A stretch of 20,055 nt of DNA. It comes from Larix sibirica. Taxonomy: Eukaryota; Streptophyta; Pinopsida; Pinales; Pinaceae. How positions within the stretch are numbered: position 1 is the stretch's first letter; every line of letters begins with the position of its first letter. The stretch covers positions 70,866-90,920 of the forward strand of contig NWUY0300004044.1 of NCBI GenBank assembly GCA_004151065.3, given 5' to 3'. Of the stretch, positions 1 through 9,556 are shown piece after piece. Under the pieces are notes generated by a model. It did no database searches and was not told the origin of the DNA. It saw nothing but the letters and a program-made list of their open reading frames with translations. A program made the translations under genes and the position numbers.

Positions 1-240
1 CAATTTTTTATTTTATAATCCCAAAATAATGGATTATTTTAATAATATAATTTCTCTACCCCTTCCATTATAATATAAAAATAATGGATTGTTGATGTAA
101 TGGAGTGTCATTAATGTTATGAGGTGGAAAATGTTGTGTTTATTTTTCTTAAGCATTCATGATTTAATGTTTCAAGTTATTAAAGGGTGTCATTTTACCA
201 TGAACATAATATTGGAAACTATTGATCTTTTTTCTTCAAC

Positions 241-370
241 TTGAGGATGCCAACCTGCTATTCCTTCCCTCGGAATCAAGGATGGCCCATATGCATCCAT
301 GGGACTGGATCCCGACACCTGTTGGGCCCCAGCTACCACCCGATGTCGTTCAACCACAGCCCCGTGCCTA
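241..370. other. GC-richer patch, possible decayed SINE relative
   Basis: This patch is clearly richer in G and C than its surroundings. Its short block 'gcatccatgggactgg' (about 293-308) resembles the blocks around 'catccacagggcccgg' (8012) and 'aatccatagggacgg' (4346) in the second SINE family of this window. No A or B box was found next to it, so the relation is weak. It may be a fragment of the SINE 3' half or coincidence. Confidence 0.2.
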
Positions 371-676
371 ACTATTAATCTTCTAACATAAATATGTAGT
401 TAAATTGTAGACTAACTATATGGTCTCCTTCCTGAACAAAAATAAATGGGTTTCAGAGACAAAGGTGATTGGACTTTATTTGGGGCAAAATCCATCGAAC
501 AATCAAGATGTGAATGTAAGGAAAATTTGGCATCTCAACATTTCCATGAAGGGTGATTCGGACAAGAAGCCAACCTCTAGACTTTCCTTTATTTGAATAT
601 TACAAAATCCAATCCATGATTAGATAGAAAGATCACATGGAGGATATAATGAACAGAAGAAGAGGCGTGGTTAGAA

Positions 677-718
677 CATATGCAAATTTGGGCATGAATT
701 TCAGAAATTTTGCATATG
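677..718. repeat. Inverted repeat (hairpin)
   Basis: The left arm catatgcaaattt (677-689) pairs with the right arm aaattttgcatatg (705-718), with one extra t in the right arm, around a 15-nt spacer. It is AT-rich. No coding frame or target-site duplication marks it as a MITE. Confidence 0.5.
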
Positions 719-2252
719 TATTTGGCTTAGAGAATCCATATTTGGGAATATGTCACAACACGCTATAGTAAAGAGAATATTCATGACCAAAATGAAATTA
801 GATGAACTTTTAGGAAAATAACCAGAAAGTTATAAGTTATGTTGTTTTTTACAGAATCTCCAGATTGAGATACATTCTTCGAAAAGATAAACCAAAATAG
901 AGTTTCAAAGTCGCTTCACATGCAATAATTTATAATCCTAGATTCTAATCAATGGCTTTAATGATTAGTGAAGTATCGTCAAGGCATGTCAGATATGTTC
1001 GTTGGTGTTTTGCATGCATGTGCCTTTTTATTGGTGTTGGAAGAAGGCAATTAAATCCAAGTGTTTTAAAGAATGCCTACATGAGATGGTGTGACATATA
1101 ATGCAATCACTGCAAGTTATTTCTAGAATGGCTATTCATCATTGAAGTGCAAAATTAAAATTCAACTCGGTCTCCATGCTTAATGTTCCGCTTGATTCTT
1201 CTTAAGCCAATATTTATTATGTTGGGATCTCAACCTTATATATGTTAGGTGTAGTGGTTAATAAAAAGGCCCATTCTACCCAACATCTAGGGCCCTCCTA
1301 GAATTTTCTATTACAAAACTATACCGCAATAAGCAACCAATCGTGATTTATTATGCTTTTGTTGTGTTTTCTACTTTTGTTGCTTTGGCCCTAGAATTAA
1401 GTTTCCCTCCAAATAATAGTCGATGCATCATCAAGGAAACTCTAGAAAAGAAATATCATGGTTGAATTTTTTATGAGAAAAATACAATACTTCACATGTA
1501 TAGACACTTAATAGAAGAAAAACAATCAATGCAATTGAAGTAGAACCCATTGCAAAACCTTGGGTGGTTCATCGTGTGTTGTTTCCAACTAGGTACAGTG
1601 ATTGTTGTTACATTTTCAAGTAGTTGAATTATTCCCATAATTACATCGCTAATATCATCTATATTGGCCTAAATATATCCATTTTCAAAAAACATCTTGT
1701 AGTGCGTTGCATTCCCATAATGGCTACCATTGTGCCATTAAGCCACTTGCCCATTAGGCTCAACTAGGCTCAAATTTCATCCAAGTTAGAAAGAAGAAAT
1801 AATTTCCACCATGATAACAAGAACTTAAGGAGTTGTTGATTTCAGATCCAAGCTAACTCCCGCAATTATAAAGTCCCATGTCATGTATATCTCACATTAC
1901 CAATTTTTGCATAGGTTCATACATGTAATTATACAATATTGAGTGATCCAAACAATATTATATGCTACTATGACTCTTGATAACCCATATAGTTCAAAGT
2001 GTAATCATGTTGTAGGATTTTGACTGGTGTAAAGAATCCAACGTGTAGACCAAACAAATGTAATAAATCATTTAGAAAAATATAATAGCCTTTAGCAATA
2101 TTTAAAAAGGGTTAGTAGCACAAGTTGTACAATCTCTAACACTGTCTCCAATTAAGTCAACAATGATAGTTACGATAATGTGGATAAACTTTAGGAATAC
2201 ATTCATGCACCACTTTCCCAACCAAATTGACACCTAAGTTTGTATCCTTTGT

Positions 2253-2282
2253 GTATATTCCTTCAACGTATATTCCTTCAAC
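2253..2282. repeat. 15-bp perfect tandem duplication
   Basis: The unit gtatattccttcaac occurs twice head to tail (2253-2267 and 2268-2282) without mismatch. It is probably a slippage product with no visible function. Confidence 0.8.
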
Positions 2283-3949
2283 AACTGGGGCATAAATGCT
2301 ACACATGAGACCTTAAATCCATAACCAACTAAAAGAAGAGGCAATTTAGTCACCTTCTTTAAACTTGGCATGTCTACCTCAAAATATACATAGAAGAGGG
2401 CATATAAAATTGTGAATCCTATAATTTCCATGCCCATTGGGTCACTACTTAATAGATGTGAAGTGCACCAATGTTGAAATTGGAACAACTTCAATAATAA
2501 TAAGCAATAAAATGGAATAAACAAGAGAAAGAAACAAAGGATTAGGGGCACCTACACACCTAGTGTTGGAAGGCACCTTCAATTTCTAAAAAATGAGAAA
2601 GACGTCTCCATTTAATAATACTCAAATGAGTAATTTGTTTGTAATTATAATAGAATATATTGATTACAAGTGAGGGGGGATACACTTTTTAATACTACTC
2701 TCATCATAATATCTCTCCACTAACATAGCAGTGAGTCATTAATGCATATAACTAACACCTACCAGTAATTTAGTGATGACTAATTAATAATCAATCGTAG
2801 AGAACTTAGTGATGAGGCATTAATGAACTTACAAACAAAATAAATCATTTACAAAATATGCCATGTATAGGCACACAACATGCCTTCTTTCTTAAATAAC
2901 CTTTGTCATGAAAGATATCTATAATTCTATCACAAATAACTTATGCACTGCTTGCATAAAAACAAACTCAACTATACAAAAATGACCTTTATTAACATGT
3001 TGGTTCATCACTAGCATATGGAACCCAACGACTAACAAATACAATAAGAACATGCAATACACACATAATTCTTCTTGTCACTGATTGTGTTAGGGAGACA
3101 ACATTTCTTCCTTCCTAAAATGCTTGGAGCTCAAAGCATAAGGAAGGAGTAGATACAACTACAATTGGTAGCCAAAGTCATTCGCCTATTTTTGCACCAA
3201 TAAGATAAGTCATACACAATACCCAACTTATATGGTGCCAATTCACACACTCCTTTCTAGGGTCCGTTGTCCTCAAATCCATGGTAGAGATAGACATTAG
3301 TATTGATTGAGCACAACTCAGTGGAATCGTAAGACTGCGGATGCCATTATCACTGTGGTCATGTTCATGGTGTTCTTCTACTAAAGAGGAGTGTATAACA
3401 ACAATTATTCCTTTGACATGTTTCACGAGTGAGGCTTCTCATAGATAATTTGTTCCTCGTCAACTTCAATTATTGTATCCTCTTGTAAGTCTTGTTCATA
3501 AGGATATTCACCATTTTTCACATTAGTAGATTCATGATGAAGAGGAAATGATCCTTAGCGAGAGATCATGTTGGACTCTTCTAAATCTTCTTGACATGGA
3601 AATCCATCATAAGCATGTGCATATTCCACAAACAGAAGGTAAAATTAGTAATATTCACACAACTAGAAGATATCTCCATACCATTCTTCACAAGAATATT
3701 CGAGATCTAACCGTGAATCAACTTCCTATGTATATCATCTTGATATATAAATGGAACAATAAATCTATGGCATATATCAAAAAACACTTTGATTGTTTCT
3801 TTTGAATGTGTCATGATAAGGTTTCATAAAAAATAAAAAAAAATGATAAACCCGTAGTATAATTTATGTTTCTATAATGAAAGTAAATATACAAATAAGC
3901 ATCAAATCAATAACAATAATAATATAAAATGAAGTGACACATCCTAACT

Positions 3950-3961
3950 AAAGGACATGAC
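3950..3961 (+). repeat. 5' target-site duplication of SINE
   Basis: The sequence aaaggacatgac is repeated exactly at 4150-4161. The two copies bracket a tRNA-like element with an A-rich tail, as expected for target-primed retrotransposition. Confidence 0.85.
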
Positions 3962-4149
3962 CTGGTCAATTGAGTGTAGATCGAGTGGTTGGGAGGTATG
4001 TCGTTATCCTCCCCACCCCGATTCAAATCTCACTTTATGACACTTGCTCCTTGGGAGCCTACTTTGACTATGTATTGCTTGAATGGATGTATTTATGGCC
4101 ATACCTTGATTCTCCGGAATATCAAGTGTTGGCATTCTTTAATGAAAAA
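3962..4149 (+). mobile_element. tRNA-derived SINE (complete, with TSD)
   Basis: This is a 188-bp non-coding retroelement. A box-A-like sequence, tagatcgagtgg (3977-3988), and a box-B-like sequence, gattcaaatct (4020-4030), are about 43 bp apart start to start, the spacing of an internal RNA polymerase III promoter in a tRNA gene. The body ends in ctttaatg followed by an A run that merges with the 3' TSD. The perfect 12-bp TSD (3950-3961 and 4150-4161) fixes both ends and suggests a fairly young insertion. Such elements are mobilised in trans by a LINE. The head looks closest to Ser/Leu-type tRNA (the GAGTGGTT signature), which is an inference. The 80-codon open frame across it is not a gene. 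Confidence 0.85.
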
Positions 4150-4161
4150 AAAGGACATGAC
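4150..4161 (+). repeat. 3' target-site duplication of SINE
   Basis: This is an exact second copy of aaaggacatgac, directly after the A-rich tail of the SINE. Confidence 0.85.
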
Positions 4162-4242
4162 TTAACCAAGGGACATGATGCATCAACCATTATGACTAAT
4201 GAATGTGTATAAGTATATTTTCACATGGCATTGTAATCATGT

Positions 4243-4452
4243 ACTTTTTTTTTTGTGCTAGGGGAATCGACAACTGGAGTTGGGTTGGTACTCACGTGAC
4301 ACAGTGTCCAAGGATCCAATCTTGCTACCACTATACCCCTAAGTGAATCCATAGGGACGGAACCATGGTGCACATGTAATATTGGGGGGATTCAAACACA
4401 TGAACTTCCATTTACAACTTATCATCTTTACCACTTGAGCTGCCCTCCACGG
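4243..4452 (-). mobile_element. tRNA-derived SINE, second family, copy 1
   Basis: Read on the minus strand, the element begins near GGGCAGCTCAAGTGG. Box A is CAGCTCAAGTGG (complement of 4431-4442) and box B is TGTTTGAATCC (complement of 4388-4398), with 32 nt between them, matching tRNA spacing. The body runs to a 3' A run, seen as ten t bases at 4245-4254. A related copy lies at 8007-8131 and shares the tRNA head plus the CACCATGG and GGATTCAC-type blocks. No target-site duplication could be found next to this copy. It is unrelated in head sequence to the SINE at 3962-4149. Confidence 0.7.
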
Positions 4453-5449
4453 GCTTCAACCAACAATTCTAGTGTTGTTTATTAACCCAAAAGATATATT
4501 TGCAAGTGAGATTGTGTGGTTAAAACAATATAAATTTTACAGCCACTTAAAAAGTGATGATTAGTGCAATTAGGGCTAGAAAATAGCAAGTAAACATGTA
4601 TTCAGAGTGCAATTTCTTAAGAAAACAGTAGTTACTTGTACATACCATCAACATGAGAAAAATGTGTGCTAGTATTAGTTGACAGTAACAAAAAATTCCA
4701 GATCTATTGTAAGCATTTAAATGAGTGAAAGTGAGAAAATATTGCCTTTATTTGCTTATAATTATCCCATAAACTACAAGATCTGAAATTTAGATGAATA
4801 ACTGTTAAGAATGTTTGCTAAATGTAAATTGAAACATAAAACAACTCAAAACAATTAAGAAATTAACCCAACCAAAAAATTGATCAAATAGGTTCATATA
4901 AGGCTAAATTAGAGCGAATCTAGAGTTAATTTTCAGCTTAAGTTAAGTGTTTAATGAACAGATTGCAAAATCAACCGTAAGCTGTCCTAAAATCAGAATT
5001 TAAGAGACAACATACAGTTAGGGTTTTGCAGAAATTAAAGCTTAAGTGAAAGTTAATTTCCAGAATTGCAAATAAATTTAAAAAAATAGTTTTAAATTTA
5101 ATTTAGATGACAAAAATCATGTGACTAGTGCCTAGTTGCTTTAGAGAGAGCAATGGGGTCATAGAGAAAGCTTGTAGAATTTGGTGATCAAGGAGTAGGA
5201 AGGGTTTGATGAGTTCAAACTCTTGTCCTAGTCTTTGATAGCCAAGACAATCACTGCTTCTATCAAAGAAGAATTCAAGACATGAATTCTCAAAATCTTG
5301 CATACAACTTTGTCAAATCTAGATTACAAGTAACAATACATCAATAGTAGAGTTATATGCTATCTAGTAATGAAATAATAACAAGACTAAATGGTAAGCA
5401 AAGAGTTTACCCCAATATTTATGCAAAATTAACACTTGAAGGAGACATT
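4453..5449. other. AT-rich stretch with no recognisable gene
   Basis: No frame with protein similarity was seen. A 9-bp perfect inverted repeat (ctttgatag 5233-5241, ctatcaaag 5260-5268) is the only clear local structure. The 66-codon minus frame at 5103-5303 has no domain features. This may be the internal region next to the LTR-like segment that follows, but no primer-binding site matching the initiator-Met tRNA was found. Confidence 0.5.
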
Positions 5450-5592
5450 CATGGTTGACATCAACCACCAATAACTCCAACTAGCTTCTCCAATACCCAC
5501 CCAAAGGTCTTACACAAAGAAAACTAAGCAAATAGCAAGAGAAAAAAATCCACAATTTTTAGCAAAAATTACTATGAGAGGAGGATCTCTCT

Positions 5593-5600
5593 TATATAGG
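5593..5600 (-). promoter_or_regulatory. TATA box of LTR-like segment
   Basis: The sequence TATATAAG lies on the minus strand within ctctcttatataggaagagag. It is a consensus plant TATA box sitting in a short GAGAG-rich context. Its use as a promoter is inferred from position only. Confidence 0.4.
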
Positions 5601-5714
5601 AAGAGAGACTAACTCCTTAATAAAGAAATATTAAAACCTCCTCATGACATGGTCAAACAATTCATATAATAAGCGGTTTGTTATGCCACCTATATATCCA
5701 CATTTAACCAATCC

Positions 5715-5830
5715 TCATACCATTAAGTGGGTGCACATCTCTAGATAGCAAATAACCATAAAGCAAGGAGGTCAAACCATCAAACCATATACCACTAAGT
5801 GGATAGACATCATCCTCTTGTATTGAAACA
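5715..5830 (-). repeat. Diverged direct repeat, about 71-bp spacing
   Basis: On the plus strand cataccattaagtgggtgcacatc (from about 5717) recurs as cataccactaagtggatagacatc (from about 5788), with most positions matching. It lies inside the LTR-like segment, upstream of its TATA box. Confidence 0.6.
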
Positions 5831-5867
5831 AGAGTCACGACCTGCCATCCATAAATGCGTCCATGGA

Positions 5868-6190
5868 GAAAGAAAATAGACCCAACAAAGCATCTCACGT
5901 GAGGGTCATCCATAATGAAAAAGTCAAATAAATAGGTTCATGTGAGAGGTGCTTCATACAAATCGTACTCTTGAAGTGTTTTATCCACGTGGGAGGTCAA
6001 CTTCATAAAGATATGGGTCAATCAAATGCCAAAGGATGCTCCATACAATAAAGAAATCTAGCCACATCATCAAGGACAGGGTCGACATCATCCATATGCA
6101 GTAAAACAACCATGAACTATGGATAAATCTTGACATCTTCCACTAAGAAAGAAAATGAACCCAACAATATGCCTTACATGAGATCTGCCC
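5868..6190 (-). repeat. Second diverged repeat pair in LTR-like segment
   Basis: On the plus strand a block beginning gaaagaaaatagacccaac (about 5868) recurs as gaaagaaaatgaacccaac (about 6147). Similarity of roughly 70 percent continues for about 45 bp, through catctcacgtgag versus gccttacatgag. The copies are about 280 bp apart. This is consistent with an old tandem array in U3. Confidence 0.55.
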
Positions 6191-6480
6191 AATATGAGAG
6201 GAAGATGGATAGAGTTGTTTATGCACAACCTAGAGGTCAATAGATGAACAAGGAATTGACCGATTACTCGGCACAACTATGGACCTCCTTCCCAACGTGT
6301 CACTACCGGAAGGAGTTCCTCTTTTAGGTTTCCTAGTCTCAACAGGAAACAAACCCAGACTAACCAAGGGAGACACCCTAGCCAACTTTTTCTAAGGCCA
6401 CTAAAGGAGATCTAGCTAACCCCAAATACTTGCCTAGCTCTATTTTCCAGGAAGAGGTGTCTAACTAGGGATGATTGATC

Positions 6481-7971
6481 GGATACAAGACACACTCTAA
6501 TTCAGTATTTTAATGATGTAACAAAAATATAACCATGAGCATAAATACATGATACAATAAATAAATGAAATACATTAACAATTGACAAGTGAAACTTCTT
6601 GAATAGTAAAATTACCCCCCAATCCCAAAAAGGCTTTAAGTCACAATGTTGTGTCAAGCTACTGTAGCTCTTCTATCTACCTGTGCAGTCCAATGATGAT
6701 GCTTGGCCCAATCTTTTAGAGCTCTAACCAAGGAGGATAGACCGTACCCTTGGCCACACCACCCGACTTCCCAAGTATGTGAAGAGTAATCTTCTCGAAT
6801 GTTGTTTTCGGTGCACTACACTAACAAGATGGCTGATATGATGGTTTCATGATGCCTAAGGGGTCCCCGACATATGCAAGGTGCGTGGAGTCCAAATCTG
6901 TGGTCAGTGTTGTCTAATGTGGTACTACTCCAAGAAGGGTACTAGATCGGAGTCAAAGGGGATGTCCAACATCTTGTACCAAATGAGGATGCAAGGAGAC
7001 TTCTCCTAGCAATGGTCACTATCTAGTATTGATCGCTTCAAGTGCAGGTTCACCCACTCAACAACAAGATCTTGGTGTTATTTATAGATGTCGGAACACA
7101 TCTTCTACCCAAGAATCCCCAACAATCTTTTCACCATATATGCCCATTAACATAAAGATTAAGTATGATGCTTCAAATCAAAATCCTCACTCAATGTATC
7201 ATGTACATTTAAAATAAACCCGCAGCATTAATCAATAATGATTCAATATATCATTGAAACATCATCCACGTGAAATAAAAGATATCAACACTTGTGACTA
7301 TTAGCAAGAAAGTGTGAAATGCTTATTGAGCAATATTCCAAGTATCAATGTGTGAGATCATCATAGGCAAATCCAAAAGTGCGAATCAACTTGGTGAAGC
7401 TATTATTGCTTAAACTTGTTATATGATGACATGAGATCAAAACTTCAATAGGCTTCAAAGTGCAAATTGATACATGATCACAAGAAATGTGATTTGCAAA
7501 ATATCACCATAGACTTAGATTACCAAAGCATCAACTTGTAGCATTATTCTTCAAGTAAATCAATAAACCAAATTAGTGAATTGCATTAGGCCTTGAATAA
7601 TTATGAGTTGTGATAATTAAAACCCTATCATTATCATGTGATCATTAGCCATTATGCTATAGTACTCAATAGTAAATGTAAAGAAGACGAACAAGATACT
7701 AGGTTAGTAGATTAACTAATGATATGTGAACTACGAATCAAGTATTAAGTCAGATCTACAATATAAACTCAACAATTAAATCAGCTTGTATTAGGGCTAG
7801 CAATAGTAAGCTTAAGCCAAGGATTAAATTCAAGAACCAAACCCTAGATCTACGATGCATGCATGAAATCCAAAGCTAATTAAGGAGTATTTTGCTGTAG
7901 ATTTCAAATCCGAAATGAAGCAAAAATTAACAAATAAAACTAGTAAGGAAATGAGCTAAGTTGCCAGGAAA
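6481..7971. other. Stretch with no recognisable gene
   Basis: No open frame exceeds about 62 codons and none shows a domain motif. A possible plus-strand TATA-like sequence (ttatttatag, about 7078) lies near a modestly GC-richer part (6650-7060), so another decayed LTR is possible. There is too little to call it. Confidence 0.45.
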
Positions 7972-8005
7972 CGTGGGTACGGGTACTGGTACGGGGACGG
8001 GGACG
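7972..8005 (+). repeat. Degenerate 6-bp simple repeat
   Basis: This is a short run of GGGTAC/GGGGAC-type hexamers (cgtgggtacgggtactgg and onward). It stops exactly at the single unresolved base. Simple repeats are common contig ends, so it probably explains the N. Confidence 0.75.
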
Positions 8006-8006
8006 N
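8006..8006. other. Single N: probable contig seam
   Basis: One unresolved base lies between a hexamer simple repeat on the left and the middle of a SINE on the right. The SINE similarity to the copy at 4243-4452 ends here. This suggests the N marks a join or gap rather than a simple ambiguous base. Confidence 0.6.
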
Positions 8007-8131
8007 TAGGTGCATCCACAGGGCCCGGACCATGGCGCACTAGTAAGCTTGGGGGGATTCGAGCATGTAACCTTCCATTTACAACTGATTACAACTTCTC
8101 ATCTTTACCACTTGAGCTGCCCCCCACAGGC
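8007..8131 (-). mobile_element. tRNA-derived SINE, second family, truncated copy 2
   Basis: On the minus strand box A is CAGCTCAAGTGG (complement of 8108-8119) and box B is TGCTCGAATCC (complement of 8055-8065). The A-box is identical to that of the copy at 4243-4452. A roughly 10-nt partial duplication (acaactgattacaactt) lengthens the stretch between the boxes relative to copy 1. Similarity continues past box B through CGCCATGG and GTGGATGCACCTA, then stops at the N. The 3' half and A tail are therefore missing from the assembled sequence. Confidence 0.65.
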
Positions 8132-8487
8132 ACATTGTAATCTTGTACTTATCATCTATGTCATATTCATTTATTATATAAATTATGTCCTATATGGATT
8201 TCAATATATTTTTCCTTTATATTTTGGATATTCCTCAGTAAATGAACTATTGTTCATATCAATTTCTATACACAACACATATTACATATGTTCAGATGCC
8301 ACTTACGCATGCTTGTTAGATCAATCCATATGGTTATCTTATGCAACAGAAAGATGCAACCAACTCCCTTGAAGTGAGGAAGACAAGATCCACATAGATT
8401 GGTGAGGGTGCATAACACACTCTTTGACTTCTACCTTGTTTTGTGCACCAGTGGATTCCTTTGGTCTAACTATCCAACCAATTGAAG

Positions 8488-8523
8488 GCCTAGTCGACCA
8501 CCTAGTCGATCGCCTAGTCAATC
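8488..8523 (+). repeat. 12-bp tandem repeat, three copies
   Basis: The units gcctagtcgacc, acctagtcgatc and gcctagtcaatc lie head to tail with a consensus of RCCTAGTCRAYC. The third copy has lost the CpG (CGA to CAA), in line with methylation-driven decay. Confidence 0.75.
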
Positions 8524-8644
8524 AACCACTTGGGACACTCTCCTAGTCAAATATTAACTATTAACCAATTGTCTCTAGAAGATCTAGAGATGTGATGAAC
8601 TTGCATAGCTCGTTGTTCCAATAATAGATAAGGTGAGGGACCTA

Positions 8645-8668
8645 CCATATGGACCTAAGGTCCTATGG
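8645..8668. repeat. Near-perfect 24-bp palindrome
   Basis: The sequence ccatatggacct followed by aaggtcctatgg is its own reverse complement apart from a one-base displacement. No associated gene or element end was found. Confidence 0.5.
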
Positions 8669-8929
8669 AAGGTATTATAACAAAGATTATGAATAATGGT
8701 CTATACAATAACATTAATAACAGTAGAAGCACGGAGATCCCACGTTCAACATCTCCTTACAACAATAGTGAATGGGTTTAATGAGGGTGTTGTAGCTAAA
8801 ATTATAGATTTTTTTGGTAAAGGCACATCCATGCTAAAGACATGCCAATGTGCCACCTTTGATTAGGTCATCGTTCAAAATTTAGCAATTACAATTTGGT
8901 TCGAGTTTAGTAATGTTCTATTTTAGATA

Positions 8930-9430
8930 GGGCACTTGGGATGTGGGAAGTTTCCAAGAATAGGTGGGGTGCCTTTTACCCTAGAAGAGAGATATGCATG
9001 CATGCATACTTGCACTCTCTTCTAGTGGGTGTACTTTCCTAGGAATAGTTATTTCATGCAAGTTGAGGGCATTGATCCAAAGGCTAGGAGAAGATTTAGG
9101 GTTTTGATTTATTTTGGGATTGATATATTTTTGGATTGGGGTTATGTAATACCTAGAGTCTCTTGTTTGGTTTTATAAGAAGGTGGGAGTATAAGTTTTG
9201 TTCATTCATTTTCTAAAAGAAGTAGTGGATGAAGAGTAGAGTTTAAAGATTTCAATGTATTTCCTATTTTCAAGAGTAATAAACAGTGATGTGATTTGAG
9301 TTCCAATCTATGTACTTTTTACCTTCTTCCATGAGGTGTTTTAGTATCTAGTAGATTGCAAATTGCATTTTGGATATATATTTATGATTTCTACTTTCCT
9401 AAGTATGTAGGTTAGAAATCAGACTAGGAC
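8930..9430 (+). mobile_element. Possible LTR remnant upstream of copia RT
   Basis: The stretch has LTR-like signals on the plus strand: a TATA-like ttttataaga (about 9171-9180) and an AATAAA polyadenylation-like signal (about 9288-9293). A 500-bp non-coding region lies just before a Ty1/copia pol remnant. If it is the 5' LTR of that element, most of the internal region (gag, protease, integrase) has been deleted, because RT begins only about 130 bp later. LTR termini, primer-binding site and TSD were not found. Confidence 0.3.
8981..9025. repeat. Perfect 11-bp hairpin with palindromic loop
   Basis: The arms ctagaagagag (8981-8991) and ctctcttctag (9015-9025) pair perfectly. The 23-nt loop contains tgcatgcatgca, itself a palindrome. 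Similar blocks (tttccaagaatag and tttcctaggaatag) flank it on the two sides in direct orientation. Confidence 0.7.
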
Positions 9431-9556
9431 TATTACGGTGTGCGAAGGAATTTCAACACTTCAAACCCCAATCCTAATTAAGGAGATAGTTTTAGAAAGA
9501 AGGCAAAAGAAATGTATCATCCACCTTATTCATTTTTCTTTTGTTTTATCTACATT

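Larger units (their letters stand above)
1..3949. other. AT-rich stretch with no recognisable gene
   Basis: No reading frame here resembles a known protein. The longest open stretches are 105 codons on the minus strand (2234-2551) and 82-85 codons around 3178-3805. They are hydrophobic or compositionally random, lack domain motifs, and are of a length expected by chance in AT-rich DNA. The region holds a short hairpin, a 15-bp tandem duplication and a GC-richer patch at about 241-370, listed separately. It is probably old, unrecognisable repeat or intergenic DNA. A very decayed element or an intron of a distant gene cannot be excluded. Confidence 0.6.
5450..6480 (-). mobile_element. Probable LTR-like segment of a decayed element
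   Basis: On the minus strand a strong TATA box, TATATAAG (complement of 5593-5600), is followed by a transcribed-leader-like stretch. Upstream of it lie diverged direct repeats (5700-6190) of the kind often found in the U3 of plant LTRs. The region is longer than a simple promoter and has no coding content. The two minus frames of 69 and 62 codons at 5704-5913 and 6088-6276 share a short similarity (VGSIFFLHGR versus VGFIFFLSGR), but this only reflects the DNA repeat. LTR ends, primer-binding site and TSD were not identified, so the outer limits are approximate. Confidence 0.35.
8132..8929. other. Stretch with no recognisable gene
   Basis: The 120-codon plus frame at 8010-8372 runs out of the SINE into AT-rich DNA and is tyrosine- and isoleucine-rich with no motif, so it is not called. 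The stretch contains a 12-bp tandem repeat and a short palindrome, listed separately. Confidence 0.5.

Noticed and set aside
2234-2551. 105-codon minus-strand open frame with hydrophobic N-terminus
   Set aside because: The AT-rich composition gives a leucine/phenylalanine-rich product. There is no domain, no gene context and no sign of selection; a chance frame is more likely than a membrane protein.
3178-3805. 82-codon minus and 85-codon plus frames, including an acidic/His-rich stretch
   Set aside because: No motif of a known family and no consistent longer frame across the stops. A decayed retroelement piece is possible but cannot be supported.
3977-4030. Functional tRNA gene
   Set aside because: Only the A and B boxes are tRNA-like. 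No acceptor-stem pairing or complete cloverleaf could be made out, and the A tail and TSD show a SINE.
3970-4212. 80-codon plus frame
   Set aside because: It runs through the tRNA-derived SINE and its tail; the SINE explains the sequence.
8010-8372. 120-codon plus frame
   Set aside because: It starts inside a SINE next to the N and continues into low-complexity AT-rich DNA. No motif.
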